Of a DNA stretch of 64,000 nucleotides, positions 19,006-29,483 are shown piece after piece (positions within the stretch are counted from its first letter, which is position 1; every line of letters begins with the position of its first letter). The notes beneath the pieces were generated by a model that ran no database searches, was not told the DNA's origin, and saw nothing but the letters and a program-made list of their open reading frames with translations. The DNA is from Acetobacteraceae bacterium. Its GTDB lineage: Bacteria > Pseudomonadota > Alphaproteobacteria > Acetobacterales > Acetobacteraceae. The position numbers were made by a program, and so were the translations under genes. Location: positions 62,001 to 126,000 of the forward strand of contig JAIXWG010000064.1 of assembly GCA_027482245.1 (NCBI GenBank). The letters are read 5' to 3'.

Positions 19006-19989
19006 CTACCCCTCGAACCGCGCCAGCCTGACCGCCGTATGCCCCCGCATCACGCGCGGGCTCGGCATTACCAGCAGGCAGTCGTCATGGGGCGTGCGGA
19101 TCTCCGCCTCCCCGTCGAGGGCGATCAGCGTGTTGCGGCGGGGGATGACCTCCCCCCCGCGATAGTCGCGCAGGAAGGCGAAGCTGCCGGTCGCGGCGGT
19201 CACGGTCCGCGTCACGCGCGCCACCCGGCCGGGGGCGGGCCAGGAATCGGGGGCGATGGGCGCGCCCTCCTCCGCCATGCCGAGCAGCCGCAGCAGGCGC
19301 GCGGCCGCGACCTCCATCTGTGCCAGGGTCTCCGGCTGCCAATGCGGACCCGCTTCCAGCAGCAGGCCGCGGGCGCCTTCCTGGGCGAAGCGGGGGTGGT
19401 CGATCATGCGCAGCCCCGCCGCGTGGCCGTCATCCCCCACCACCAGCGGCGGCGTGCCGACCAGCCGGCCGAGCGACCGTGCCTCCAGCCCCGTCCCCGC
19501 CAGGAACAGCGGGTCCGACGGCCAGAGCATGGAATGCAGGTCCAGCAGCACATCCGCCTGCCGCACCACCGGCAGCAGCGCCCGCACCCGCTCCAGCTCC
19601 GCGGACCGCCGCCCGCCGGCCAGCGCGCTCGGCGACCAGAGGCGGTTCATGTCCTCATCCACGAAGCGGCTGGCCGTGGGGTCGGCGGGATCGAACAGGT
19701 CGAAGGCGGCGAGGTTGGCGAAGAGGAAGGTCAGGCGCCCGCGCCGCGGCCGCACCCCCTCCCGCAGCCAGCGCGTCGCCAGCAGGGCGCCGGAGATCTC
19801 GTTGCCATGCACCAGCGTGCCGATGAGGAGATGCGGCCCCGGCTCCTGCGCCGCCAGGGTCCAGACCCCGGGGATGCCGGCATTGCCGTCGCGCCAGGGC
19901 GCGATGTCCGGCACGGGCAGGCGCACCGCGAGGTTCGGCAGGTCGATCCGGGGCAGGCCCTGGCTGAGGTCGCCGGTCGCCATGTTCAT
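19006..19989 (-). CDS. Succinylglutamate desuccinylase/aspartoacylase family protein
   Basis: PHLLIGTLVHGNEISGALLATRWL (HGNE zinc motif); DLHSM. Confidence 0.85.
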   Translation of the reverse strand: MNMATGDLSQGLPRIDLPNLAVRLPVPDIAPWRDGNAGIPGVWTLAAQEPGPHLLIGTLVHGNEISGALLATRWLREGVRPRRGRLTFLFANLAAFDLFDPADPTASRFVDEDMNRLWSPSALAGGRRSAELERVRALLPVVRQADVLLDLHSMLWPSDPLFLAGTGLEARSLGRLVGTPPLVVGDDGHAAGLRMIDHPRFAQEGARGLLLEAGPHWQPETLAQMEVAAARLLRLLGMAEEGAPIAPDSWPAPGRVARVTRTVTAATGSFAFLRDYRGGEVIPRRNTLIALDGEAEIRTPHDDCLLVMPSPRVMRGHTAVRLARFEG

Positions 19990-21146
19990 GATGCGAGTCG
20001 ATCACCCAGCCGGTCGATGAAGGCGCAGCAGGCCGCCATCTCGGCCTCCTCGATCCACTCATCGGGCTGGTGGGCCTGCGCCACCTGGCCGGGGCCGCAG
20101 ACGATGCTGTCGATGCCCGCGCGCTGGAACACGCCGGCTTCGGTGCCATAGGGCACCCGCACCGCGCCGCCCCGCGCGCCGCAATCCTGGGCCAGCGGCA
20201 GCAGAGCCGATCCCGCCGGCAATTCGAAGGGGGGCGCGTAGCAGCGCGTGGCGAAGGTGAAGCCGGCATCGGGGGCGGCGGCGCGCAGCCCCGGCAGCAC
20301 CTCCTCCGCCAGCCAGGCCTCCAGCGCGCCGCGCACCAGGCGGCCATCCTCGCCGGGGATGCTGCGGACCTCGAAGACGAATTCCGCGAGGTCCGGGACG
20401 ATGTTGAGGATGGTGCCGGCCTGGAAGGTGCCGGTGTGGATGGTGCTCCAGGGCGGTTCGAAGCCGTCGGCCCGCGCGCCCTCCGCCGCGATCCGCCTTG
20501 CTTCCCGCTTCAGCCAGGCCACGGCTTCCGCCGCCGCTTCCAGCGCGTTGGCGGTGCGGTGGGTCAGGCTGGAATGGCCCGTGCGCCCGGTGACGCGCAC
20601 GTCCCAGGAGGCATAGCCCTTGTGGGCAACGACCGGCGTCATCCCGGTGGGCTCGCCCACCACGCAGAAGGCGGGCGGGGGCGCGGCCTGGCCGAGGCTG
20701 TCCACCAGCAGCGGCGCGCCCGCGAAGGTCGTCTCCTCATCGAAGCTCAGGCACAGATGCACCGGCCGCTTCAGCCCCTTGGCCAGCAGCCCCGGCACGC
20801 TGGCCATGGCGCAGGCCCAGAAGCCCTTCATGTCCACCGATCCGCGCCCGACCAGCCTGCCCTGCTGCTGGCGCAGCGCGAAGGGATCGCCGGTCCAGGC
20901 CTGGCCGGCCACCGGCACGCAATCGCTATGGGCGGAAAGCGCCACGCCCCCCGGCACGGCAGGGCCGAGGATGGCATGCAGCGCGGCCTTGTCCTGCACG
21001 GGGTCGTGGACGAGCCGGCTCTCCACGCCCTGCGCGGCGAGTTCGGCCTGCACGTAGCGCACCAGATCCAGGTTGCTTCGCGCGCTGGTGGTATCGAAGG
21101 CCACCAGCCGTGCCAGAACCTCGACCGCCTGCGGTCCCGCCCCCAT
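19986..21146 (-). CDS. argE: Acetylornithine deacetylase (M20 peptidase family)
   Basis: LSAHSDCVPVAGQAWTGDPFALRQQQGRLVGRGSVDMKGFWACAM; CLSFDEETTFAG; overlaps the next gene by 4 nt. Confidence 0.9.
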   Translation of the reverse strand: MGAGPQAVEVLARLVAFDTTSARSNLDLVRYVQAELAAQGVESRLVHDPVQDKAALHAILGPAVPGGVALSAHSDCVPVAGQAWTGDPFALRQQQGRLVGRGSVDMKGFWACAMASVPGLLAKGLKRPVHLCLSFDEETTFAGAPLLVDSLGQAAPPPAFCVVGEPTGMTPVVAHKGYASWDVRVTGRTGHSSLTHRTANALEAAAEAVAWLKREARRIAAEGARADGFEPPWSTIHTGTFQAGTILNIVPDLAEFVFEVRSIPGEDGRLVRGALEAWLAEEVLPGLRAAAPDAGFTFATRCYAPPFELPAGSALLPLAQDCGARGGAVRVPYGTEAGVFQRAGIDSIVCGPGQVAQAHQPDEWIEEAEMAACCAFIDRLGDRLAS

Positions 21147-21247
21147 CGCACTCCCCCTTGGGAGTGCAGTCTATACGCCCCTCCCCGGGGGACAATCCGG
21201 CCGCAACGGTTCTGAAATCAAGTCCATCTTCTACCAGGGATTGAGGA

Positions 21248-22000
21248 CTACCGTCCCGCGCGGGCCTCCGCCACCAGCCGCTCCAGCGCCGGCAGCTCGA
21301 TCGCGCCGGGCACCAGCGTGTTGCCGATCACCAGCGCGGGCGTGCCTTCGATGCCGAGGCGCTGGGCGAGCGCCAGGTTGCGCTCGATCCGCGCGCCGAT
21401 GGCGGCATCGTCCATGTCGCGGCGCAGCCTGGCCCAGTCGAGCCCCGCGCGTTCGGCCTGCTGGCGCAGCACGGCCTCGGTCGGTTCCGTCCGCAGCGCC
21501 AGCAGCGCGTCGTAGAAGGGCACGTAGCGGCCCTGCCGCTGCGCCGCGAGCAGGGCGCGGGAGGCGAGGACGCTGTTGGGGCCGAGGATCGGCAGGTCCT
21601 TCAGCACCACGCGGATGTTGGGGTCGCGCCGCAGCAGCGCGTCCATGGCGGGCTGCATCTGCTTGCAGTAGCCGCAGCGGGCATCGAAGAACTCGACGAT
21701 CGTCACGTCGCCGCGCGCATTGCCCTTGCTGGGGTCGGCGGCGTCGCGGAACAGGGCCTCCGCATTGTCGGCGATGGCGGCACGCTGCGCCGCGCTGCGG
21801 TCGCGGCGGTCCGCCTCCTCCAGCCCGGCCAGGGCGTCGCGCAGGATGGTCGGATCCTCCCGCAGCGCCTGGCGGAGGATGCCGAGGATTTCCGCGCGCT
21901 GGGCGGCGCTGAAGCCGGGCGGCGCTTCCTGGGCCGGGGCTCCGCCGGCGAGAAAGCAAAGGCCGGCGGCGAGGAGAAGGCGCAGGGGCGATCGGGTCAT
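21248..22000 (-). CDS. DsbA/Com1-like periplasmic thioredoxin-fold protein
   Basis: Signal peptide; TIVEFFDARCGYCKQMQPAMDALLR (CGYC); IEGTPALVIGNTLVPGA cis-Pro motif. Confidence 0.9.
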   Translation of the reverse strand: MTRSPLRLLLAAGLCFLAGGAPAQEAPPGFSAAQRAEILGILRQALREDPTILRDALAGLEEADRRDRSAAQRAAIADNAEALFRDAADPSKGNARGDVTIVEFFDARCGYCKQMQPAMDALLRRDPNIRVVLKDLPILGPNSVLASRALLAAQRQGRYVPFYDALLALRTEPTEAVLRQQAERAGLDWARLRRDMDDAAIGARIERNLALAQRLGIEGTPALVIGNTLVPGAIELPALERLVAEARAGR

Positions 22001-22046
22001 GCCTGTCCTTATCGCGGCAGGGGCCCCGCTGTCACCGACGCGCTCC

Positions 22047-23492
22047 CTAGCGACGGCGTGGCAGGTTCTCCGGCTGCGCGGCGTTGCGGAGGTCGGAGGC
22101 CCTGAGGCGCATCGGGCCGGGCGGCAGCGCGGCCTCCGCCCGCGCGGCCAGGATGCGCGCGGCCGCCGGATCGCCGAGCAGCATCGCCTCCTCCGCCAGG
22201 GACAGATCGGCCAGCGGCATCTCCCCCAGCCTTCCATGGGCGACGGCGCGCTGGCGCCACAGGAAGGCGCTGTCGCGTTCCGTCCGCATCGCCGCATCCA
22301 GCTCCGCCAGCGCCAGGCGCAGCTGGGCGGGCTGGCCGAGTTCCATCAGCACCCTCGCATGGCCCAGCCGGACCAGCCCTTCCTCCGGCGCCAGCCGGGC
22401 CGCGGTGGCGTAGGGCGCCAGCGAATCGGCCAGGCGATGGCCCTCGAACAGGATCTGGCCCTTCAGCTCATGCAGCCAGGGATTGGCCGGCTGCTCCGCG
22501 ATCAGCCCCTCCACCATCTCCACCGCCGGCGCGATGCGGCCGGAGCGGAACTGAGCGATGGCGCGGGCATAGCGGGCGGGGGCGCTCGTGTCGGTCTCGG
22601 GGTAGCGGCGCATCGTCAGCAGCGGCGAATCGATGAAGCCGTCCAGCTTGGCCCGCACCATGGCGAAGGCGGCCTCGAGCTCCGGCGGAAAGGGCGCCTG
22701 CGCGAAGCGGGACCGCGCCAGGTGTTCGCGGATGAACTCCAGCCGGTCGCGGGACAAAGGGTGGGTGCGGAAATAGGGGTCCTGCCGGCCGACGGCGAGC
22801 AGTTCCTGGTCCAGCAGCCGCTCCAGCAGCCTTTCCAGCCCGCGGGACGACCAGCCGAGCCGGTCGAGGTAGTTGACCCCCGCCTGGTCCGCCGCCTGTT
22901 CCTGGCTGCGGGTGAAGGCGTAGAACTCCCCCATCGCGCTGGCCTGGCCGCCCAGCATCCCGGCCGCCAGCGCGCCGCTCTGCCCCGTCGCCGCCGCCGC
23001 AGCCCCGCCGAGGAGCATGGCGCCGATGCTGCGGAGCATGGCGTTGCGCATCTCCTCCGGCACCCGGGCCAGGTGGCCGCCCGCGATATGCCCCGTCTCA
23101 TGCGCCAGCACGCCCACCAGTTCCAGGGCGCTGCTGGACTGCTGGATGAGGCCGGTGTGGATGAACAGCCGGTTGCCGGTACTGACGAAGGCGTTTATGG
23201 CGCGGTTCTGGATCAGCGTGGTCCGAACCAGGCCGGGATCCACCCCCGCGGTGCGAAGCAGGGGATGGGACAGGCGCCGGACCAGGTTTTCGGTCTCGGC
23301 GTCCCGGATGGTGACGATGCGTGACGCCGCCGACTGCGCCGAGGCGGATCCAGGGACGACCAGCGCGGCGAGCAGGGCAAGGACCACCAGCATGACGACC
23401 AGCTTCAGGGCGGCAACCATGGCCGGGAAGACCATGGCGGAAGCTGGTCTGGCGGAAACCGGGGGCCTGGCGATGAAGGAACGTCGCGGCAT
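22047..23492 (-). CDS. M48 family metalloprotease with TPR region (BepA-like); start uncertain, 23435 is an alternative
   Basis: VLAHETGHIAGGHLAR (HExxH); FRTHPLSRDRL; C-terminal helical repeats. Confidence 0.88.
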   Translation of the reverse strand: MPRRSFIARPPVSARPASAMVFPAMVAALKLVVMLVVLALLAALVVPGSASAQSAASRIVTIRDAETENLVRRLSHPLLRTAGVDPGLVRTTLIQNRAINAFVSTGNRLFIHTGLIQQSSSALELVGVLAHETGHIAGGHLARVPEEMRNAMLRSIGAMLLGGAAAAATGQSGALAAGMLGGQASAMGEFYAFTRSQEQAADQAGVNYLDRLGWSSRGLERLLERLLDQELLAVGRQDPYFRTHPLSRDRLEFIREHLARSRFAQAPFPPELEAAFAMVRAKLDGFIDSPLLTMRRYPETDTSAPARYARAIAQFRSGRIAPAVEMVEGLIAEQPANPWLHELKGQILFEGHRLADSLAPYATAARLAPEEGLVRLGHARVLMELGQPAQLRLALAELDAAMRTERDSAFLWRQRAVAHGRLGEMPLADLSLAEEAMLLGDPAAARILAARAEAALPPGPMRLRASDLRNAAQPENLPRRR

Positions 23493-24999
23493 GGCGGGCA
23501 GCCTACCGCGCACGGCCACCGCTTCCCACCCCGCGCGCCCGGCCCTGGCCCTGCTGGCCGGCCTCGCGCTGTCCGGCTGCTCCGCCTTCGCGCCCGACCC
23601 CAATGCGATCCAGCCCGGCCAGCCCGGCTTCGTCCGCGGCTTCCTGGGCGGTGCCGTCGCCGATGACCCGCGCGCCGCGCTGGTGGCGCGCAACACGCTG
23701 TCCGCCGGCGGGTCCGCCGCCGATGCGGCGGTGGCGGCCGGGCTGATGCTCACGGTCACCCAGCCCTCCCGCGCCGCGCTCGGCGGTGGCGGCGCCTGCC
23801 TGCTCTTCGCGCCCCGCCGCGCGGAGGCCGAGGCGATCCTGTTCCTGCCGGGGGCGCGGGACGCGACGCCGCCGGGCGCCGACCGCCCCGCCGCCGTGCC
23901 GATGATGGCCCGCGGCCTCTTCGCGCTGCATGCCCGCGGCGGGTCCCGCCCCTTCGAGGAATTGATCGCCCCCGCCGAACAGGCCGCCCGTTTCGGGGTC
24001 GAGGTGAGCCGCGGCCTGGCGGCCGACCTGGCCGCCGTGGCGGGACCGCTGCTGGCGGACCCCGCGGCCGCCGCCATCTTCGCGGGCCCCGGCGGCCAGC
24101 CGCTGGCGGCAGGTGCCACCATCGTGCAGCCGGACCTCGGCACCACGCTGGCGGCGCTGCGCACCGCGGGCGTGGGCGACCTGCACCAGGGCGCGCTCGC
24201 CCGGCGCGTGGCGGAAGCCTCCATCCCCGCCGGCGGCGGGCTGACGGTGGCGGAGATGCGGGCCGCCGTCCCGAGCATCGCGGCGCCGCTGATCCTGCGG
24301 TCCGGCAATGAGAGCGTGGCCTTCCTGCCGCCGCCGGCCGATGGCGGCCTGGCCGCGGCGGCGGCCTTCACCGCGCTCGGCGCCGGAGCCACGCCGGATG
24401 CGGCGTCGCTGCGCGGCGTCGCCGTGACCCGCGCCTGGCGGGAGCGGGGTGGCGACCCGATGGCGCTGGTGACGGCGGAAGTGCCGGCCGACCAGGGCTG
24501 GCCGGTACTGCCGGCCTCCACCAGCTTGGTGGTGGTGGACCGGGATGGCATGGCGGTGAGCTGCGCCTTCACCATGAACAACCTGTTCGGCACGGGCCGC
24601 GTGGCGCCGACCACCGGCATGCTGCTGGCGGCGGCCCCCAACATCGGTCAGGTCCGGCCCGCGCTGCTGTCCGCCGCCATCGCCTTCAATGCGCCGCTGC
24701 GCAGCTTCCGCGCCGCCACGGCCGGCAGCGGGCAACACGCCGCCCCCATCGCCACCGCCCAGTCGATGGCCGCGGCGCTCCGCTTCAGCCTGCCGCTGGC
24801 CCCGCGCTTCGTCCCGGGCGCGGTGCCCACCCCGGCAGCGGCACAGCCGCAGGCGCCGGACCTCTTCGCCGCCGTACCCAATCCCGGCCGCGGCAACGCG
24901 CTCGCCTGCCCGCGCTACCTGCCGGGCGACCCCACCAGCTGCTTCTCCGAGACCGATCCGCGGGGCACGGGCCTCGCCATCGGCGCCGTGGACCGCTGA
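23473..24999 (+). CDS. Divergent gamma-glutamyltransferase-like lipoprotein; start uncertain, 23491 is an alternative
   Basis: Lipobox LSGC; NTLSAGGSAADAAVAAGLMLTVTQPSRAALGGGG; ASTSLVVVDRDGMAVSCAFTMNNLFGTG. Confidence 0.82.
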   Translation: MKERRGMAGSLPRTATASHPARPALALLAGLALSGCSAFAPDPNAIQPGQPGFVRGFLGGAVADDPRAALVARNTLSAGGSAADAAVAAGLMLTVTQPSRAALGGGGACLLFAPRRAEAEAILFLPGARDATPPGADRPAAVPMMARGLFALHARGGSRPFEELIAPAEQAARFGVEVSRGLAADLAAVAGPLLADPAAAAIFAGPGGQPLAAGATIVQPDLGTTLAALRTAGVGDLHQGALARRVAEASIPAGGGLTVAEMRAAVPSIAAPLILRSGNESVAFLPPPADGGLAAAAAFTALGAGATPDAASLRGVAVTRAWRERGGDPMALVTAEVPADQGWPVLPASTSLVVVDRDGMAVSCAFTMNNLFGTGRVAPTTGMLLAAAPNIGQVRPALLSAAIAFNAPLRSFRAATAGSGQHAAPIATAQSMAAALRFSLPLAPRFVPGAVPTPAAAQPQAPDLFAAVPNPGRGNALACPRYLPGDPTSCFSETDPRGTGLAIGAVDR

Positions 25000-26168
25000 T
25001 GGCGCTGAAGACCGGGCGGGGCGCGGAAGCGCCCCCCTTCATGGTGATGGACGTGATCGCGGCGGCCAATGCGCGCGCCGCGACGCTGCCGCCCGGTGCG
25101 CCCGGGATCCTCCGCATGGAGGTCGGGCAGCCCGGCAGCGGCGCGCCGCGCGGCGCGGCGGAAGCGGCGATCCGGGCGCTGCAGGCGGGCCACCCGATGG
25201 GCTACACGGAGGCCTTCGGCCTCGCCTCTCTCCGCGCCCGCATCGCCGGCCACTACCGTGACAAGTATGGCGTCACCGTCGCGCCGGGGCGCATCGCGGT
25301 GACGGTCGGGGCGTCGGGCGCCTTTCCGCTGGCCTTCCTCGCCGCCTTCGACGTGGGCGACCACGTCGCCATGGCCGCCCCCTTCTACCCGCCCTATGCC
25401 AATATCCTGACGGCGCTCGGCATGGTGCCGCAGCTGCTGCCCTGCGATGCCTCGACCCGCTTCCAGCCGACGCTCGCGATGCTGGAGAAGCTGGACCCGC
25501 TGCCGGCCGGGCTGATCGTCGCCAGCCCCTGCAACCCCGCCGGCACCATGCTGCCGCCGGCGGAACTGGCGGCCATCGCCCGCTGGTGCCACGCCCATGG
25601 CGTGCGGCTGATCTCCGACGAGATCTATCACGGCCTGTCCTATGGCACGGTCGCGGAGAGCACCGCGGCCGCCTTCAGCGACAGCGCCGTGGTGGTGAAC
25701 AGCTTCTCCAAGTACTTCTCCATGACAGGCTGGCGCATCGGCTGGCTGCTGCTGCCGGAAGATTTGATCCGCCCGGTGGAATGCCTGGCGCAGAACCTGT
25801 TCATCAGCGCGCCCCATGTCGCGCAGGTCGCCGCCGAGGCCGCCTTCGACTGCGTCCCGGAACTGGAAGCCAACAAGGCCGGCTACGCCCGCGCGCGCGC
25901 GGCGCTGCTGGAAGGCCTGCCCAGGGCCGGCTTCGACCGCATCGCGGAGGCCGATGGCGCCTTCTACCTGTGGTGCGATGTCGGGCACCTCACCAATGAC
26001 AGCCTCGATTTCTGCGCCCGGATGCTGGAAGGCGCGGGCATCGCGGCATCCTCCGGCGTGGATTTCGACCGGGAGAGGGGCAGCCGCTTCCTGCGCTTCA
26101 GCTATTGCGGACCGGAAGCCGCGATGGTGCAGGCGCCGGCGCGGCTCAAGGCGTGGCTGGGGCGGTAG
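24999..26168 (+). CDS. PLP-dependent class I/II aminotransferase
   Basis: [44 protein letters not shown] (PLP-Lys motif). Confidence 0.92.
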   Translation: MALKTGRGAEAPPFMVMDVIAAANARAATLPPGAPGILRMEVGQPGSGAPRGAAEAAIRALQAGHPMGYTEAFGLASLRARIAGHYRDKYGVTVAPGRIAVTVGASGAFPLAFLAAFDVGDHVAMAAPFYPPYANILTALGMVPQLLPCDASTRFQPTLAMLEKLDPLPAGLIVASPCNPAGTMLPPAELAAIARWCHAHGVRLISDEIYHGLSYGTVAESTAAAFSDSAVVVNSFSKYFSMTGWRIGWLLLPEDLIRPVECLAQNLFISAPHVAQVAAEAAFDCVPELEANKAGYARARAALLEGLPRAGFDRIAEADGAFYLWCDVGHLTNDSLDFCARMLEGAGIAASSGVDFDRERGSRFLRFSYCGPEAAMVQAPARLKAWLGR

Positions 26169-26997
26169 CGCCGCCCCAGCGCCACCAGGCGGCGGGCAGG
26201 GCCGCGGCGGCGGCTTCCGCCTCGATGGGTGTTGCGAAGATTCCGAAGCAGGTGGCGCCGCTGCCGCTCATCCGCGCCAGCAGGCAGCCGGGCCGCGCCG
26301 CGATCGCGGCCAGGACATCGGCGATGGGCGGGCAGAGCGTGATTGCGGCGTCCTGCAGGTCGTTGCCGAGCGGCCGCAGCCAATCCGCCAGCGCCGCCGC
26401 ATCGGGCCAGCCATCGGGATAGTCCGCTTCCGCCGAGAAGCCCGGCGCTCGCGCCCTGAAGACCGCGGGCGTGGCCAGCGCCAGGCGCGGATTGGCCAGC
26501 AGCAGGCCGAAGGGCGGCAGCGGCGGCACCGGGTCCAGCACCTCCCCTACGCCCCGCATGCGCATCGGCCGGCTTTCGACGCAGACCGGCACATCGGCGC
26601 CGAGTCCAGCGGCGATGGCGCGCAGCCGCGTGGTGCCGAGCCGCGTGCCCCAGAGCGCATCCAGCACCCGCAGCGCGGCGGCCGCATCGGCCGAACCACC
26701 ACCGATGCCGGACGCGACGGGCAGGTGCTTTTCCAGCGTGATCGCCGCCGCCGGCGCGATGCCGGCCTCGGCCGCCAGGGCGCGGGCCGCGCGCAGCACC
26801 AGGTTGTCAGGTTCCGCCCGCAGCGCCGCCGCCCCGGGCCCGGACAGCGCCAGGGTCAACTCCCCGGCCGGTCCGGCCCGCACCACATCGCCGACGCCCG
26901 CGAAGACCGCCAGGCTGTCCAGCAGGTGGTAGCCATCGGCGCGCCGGCCCGTGACGCGCAGCGTCAGGTTCACCTTGGCAGGGGCGAAGCCGCTCAT
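26146..26997 (-). CDS. ispE: 4-diphosphocytidyl-2-C-methyl-D-erythritol kinase
   Basis: [47 protein letters not shown] (GHMP ATP motif). Confidence 0.95.
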   Translation of the reverse strand: MSGFAPAKVNLTLRVTGRRADGYHLLDSLAVFAGVGDVVRAGPAGELTLALSGPGAAALRAEPDNLVLRAARALAAEAGIAPAAAITLEKHLPVASGIGGGSADAAAALRVLDALWGTRLGTTRLRAIAAGLGADVPVCVESRPMRMRGVGEVLDPVPPLPPFGLLLANPRLALATPAVFRARAPGFSAEADYPDGWPDAAALADWLRPLGNDLQDAAITLCPPIADVLAAIAARPGCLLARMSGSGATCFGIFATPIEAEAAAAALPAAWWRWGGATAPATP

Positions 26998-27016
26998 GCG
27001 GAAAGGGCGCCCCCGG

Positions 27017-28735
27017 TCAGTCCGTGCGCTGCGCGGTGGAGGCCGGGGGCACCGGCAGCCCGTCCCGCAGCTTCACCTCGATCTTCGCCAGGTCGCCCGG
27101 CTCCGGCTCCAGCCCGAGCGCGCGGCTCCACTGGAAGCGCGCCTCCCGCTCCCGCCCCGCCGCCCAGTAGGCGTCGCCCAGGTGGTCGTTGATGACGCTG
27201 TTGCGCGGCTCCAGCTCCACGGCGCGTTCCAGCCAGCGGATGGCGCCGGGCAGGTCGCCCATCTTGAACAGCGCCCAGCCGAGGCTGTCGACGATGTTGC
27301 CGTCATTCGGGCGAAGCTCGACCGCCCGTTCCAGCATCCGGCGCGCCGCCGGCAGGTCCTTGCCCTGCTCCACCCAGGTATAGGCCAGGTAGTTCATGAC
27401 GTAGGGCTGTTCGGGGGAAAGCTCGAGCGCCTGCTGGAAATCGGCCTCCGCGCGCGGCCAGGCACCGGCGCGTTCATGGGCGATGCCACGGGCATAGAGC
27501 AGCGGCCATTCGGCCGCCGTCGGCGTGCCGACCCGCTCCAGCGCCGCGTCATAGGCGGCGATGGCGTCGGCGAAGCGGTTGCGCGCGCGCAGCAGGTCGC
27601 CAAGCCGCGCCAGGGGCTGCGGGGATGCCGGCAGGTCGGCCGCGATGGCGCGATAGGCGGCCTCTGCCTCCGGCACCCGGTCCAAGCGGTCCAGCAGCGC
27701 GGCGCGGCGCAGCGCGGCGACGCGGGCCAGCGGATCGCCGGCCGGCACCTGTTCCAGCACGGCATAGGCGGTGTCGGGGTGCCGTTCCTCGCCATAGGAT
27801 TCGGCGATCAGCAGCAGGGCGGGGGCAAAGTTGGGGCGGAGGCGCAGCGACAGCCGCGCCAGGATCAGCGCGCCCTCCCCGGCCCCCTGCTGGCGCAGCG
27901 CCGCGGCCAGGGCGAGATGCGCCTCGGCGATGCCCTCCACCGCGGAGGCGACGCCACGCTGGGCGATCACCGCGCGGCGCGCCTGCTCCGTCCCGGCGGC
28001 GATGGCGAAGTCACCGAGGCCGCGGCCCAGCGCCTCCATCAGCCGCAGCGCCTCCGCCTCCCGCCCGCTGCGGGCCAGGATGCCGGCGGCGAGTTGCAGC
28101 AGGCGGAGCGACGGTTCGGGCGTCTCCGACAGCGCGGTGCGGATGGCGCGCTCGGCCTCCCGCGGCCGGCCGGCGACGTCGGCGATCAGCGCCAGGTGCA
28201 GGGCGTGGATGCCGCGCAGCCGCCCGCTTTCGGCCAGCGGGCGGAGCGTGGCCAGCGCCGCGTCGGTCTGGCCCTTGCCCTGCTGCACCCAGGCCAGCAG
28301 CAGGGGCTGCAGGATCTGGGAAGGCCCCTGGCGCGGCAGGGCGCGGACGCGCTGTTCCGCCCGGTCCCAGCGACCGGCCACGGCTTCGGAACCGACCAGC
28401 AGCAGCGCCGCGGCCTGGTTGTCCGGCAGGCGCCGCGCCAGGCGCAGCGCATCCGGCCGCCCATCCAGCAGGGCGGCGGCGAAGGCGCGGTTGATGAGTT
28501 CCGGCTGGTCCGGCTCCCGCCGCAGCGCGTCGAGCAGGTTGTCGGCGGCGGTGCGGGTATCGGTCTCGGATTGCGCGAATCGACCGGCCAGGTAGGTCCC
28601 GAAGACGCCACCGGGCTCGGCGGGCTGGGCATTGGCGGGCGCGGTGGCGGGGACGGGCGTGCCCGCCGCCGCGCAGGCCGAAAGCAGGGCCGCCGCGAGG
28701 AGGACGGCACGGCGGGGGGGCACGAGCCTGATCAT
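27017..28735 (-). CDS. Tetratricopeptide repeat lipoprotein
   Basis: LLSACAAA lipobox; repeated TPR helices, for example [51 protein letters not shown]. Confidence 0.88.
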   Translation of the reverse strand: MIRLVPPRRAVLLAAALLSACAAAGTPVPATAPANAQPAEPGGVFGTYLAGRFAQSETDTRTAADNLLDALRREPDQPELINRAFAAALLDGRPDALRLARRLPDNQAAALLLVGSEAVAGRWDRAEQRVRALPRQGPSQILQPLLLAWVQQGKGQTDAALATLRPLAESGRLRGIHALHLALIADVAGRPREAERAIRTALSETPEPSLRLLQLAAGILARSGREAEALRLMEALGRGLGDFAIAAGTEQARRAVIAQRGVASAVEGIAEAHLALAAALRQQGAGEGALILARLSLRLRPNFAPALLLIAESYGEERHPDTAYAVLEQVPAGDPLARVAALRRAALLDRLDRVPEAEAAYRAIAADLPASPQPLARLGDLLRARNRFADAIAAYDAALERVGTPTAAEWPLLYARGIAHERAGAWPRAEADFQQALELSPEQPYVMNYLAYTWVEQGKDLPAARRMLERAVELRPNDGNIVDSLGWALFKMGDLPGAIRWLERAVELEPRNSVINDHLGDAYWAAGREREARFQWSRALGLEPEPGDLAKIEVKLRDGLPVPPASTAQRTD

Positions 28736-28855
28736 TGGACGCAGCCTAGCCGGGGACACCGGGGTCGCGCCACCATGGCGTGGCGGGGCTGCAACACGTG
28801 GCGCCAGGGCGATGCTGATTTATCACGGTCGAGGGCGGGGCGGGCCGCGACGCCG

Positions 28856-29293
28856 TCAGTACTGCTCGGACCGCCGGCGCGTGACAATGTGGCTGCCGGG
28901 CGGCAGGGCGTGCAGGACGCCCTCCGCCCAATCCGTGATTCGGCGCATCGGGTGGGAGGGCGCCGATGCATCCCCATTCGCAGGCTCGGGCGGTTCCGCC
29001 GCCGGTTCCCGCCCCGAATCGCCGCCGGCAAAGCCCACGAGCCTGCTCGCGGATTCCGCGAGTTCGGCCAGGGGTCCCGCCGCCGCGCGGTCATCCGCCA
29101 GGACGGCCTTCAGGACCGCGCGCGTGGCGGTGACCTCCGCACGCATCTCATCGATGGCGGCGGAGAGCCGTTCGGCAGCCTCGGCGTGGGTGGCATCCAT
29201 CGACATGGGCGACGACATGGGGGACCCCGGACGCGCCAACATCGGCGCGATGGCAGCGGCGGCGACCATGCTCCGAAGGGCGAGTGAATTCAA
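28856..29293 (-). CDS. Hypothetical protein (start uncertain, possibly 29218)
   Basis: ORF in a gap with no competing gene; amphipathic MDATHAEAAERLSAAIDEMRAEVTATRAVLKAVL. Confidence 0.4.
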   Translation of the reverse strand: MNSLALRSMVAAAAIAPMLARPGSPMSSPMSMDATHAEAAERLSAAIDEMRAEVTATRAVLKAVLADDRAAAGPLAELAESASRLVGFAGGDSGREPAAEPPEPANGDASAPSHPMRRITDWAEGVLHALPPGSHIVTRRRSEQY

Positions 29294-29483
29294 CCTGGAA
29301 GTGCATCAAACCGGAGTGACGATCTGATGACGCCGACCGGCCGGTGCAAGACCCGCCGCCCGGAGCCGGCCCGTGGCGCCCAGGGTGCCTGGGACAGATC
29401 GATCGCGCAGCCGCGACCGATGCCGAGTGTTGCCAGAACTGTCCCGATACTTTTCGATACCTCAAGCATTCCAGGAGGTCCTC

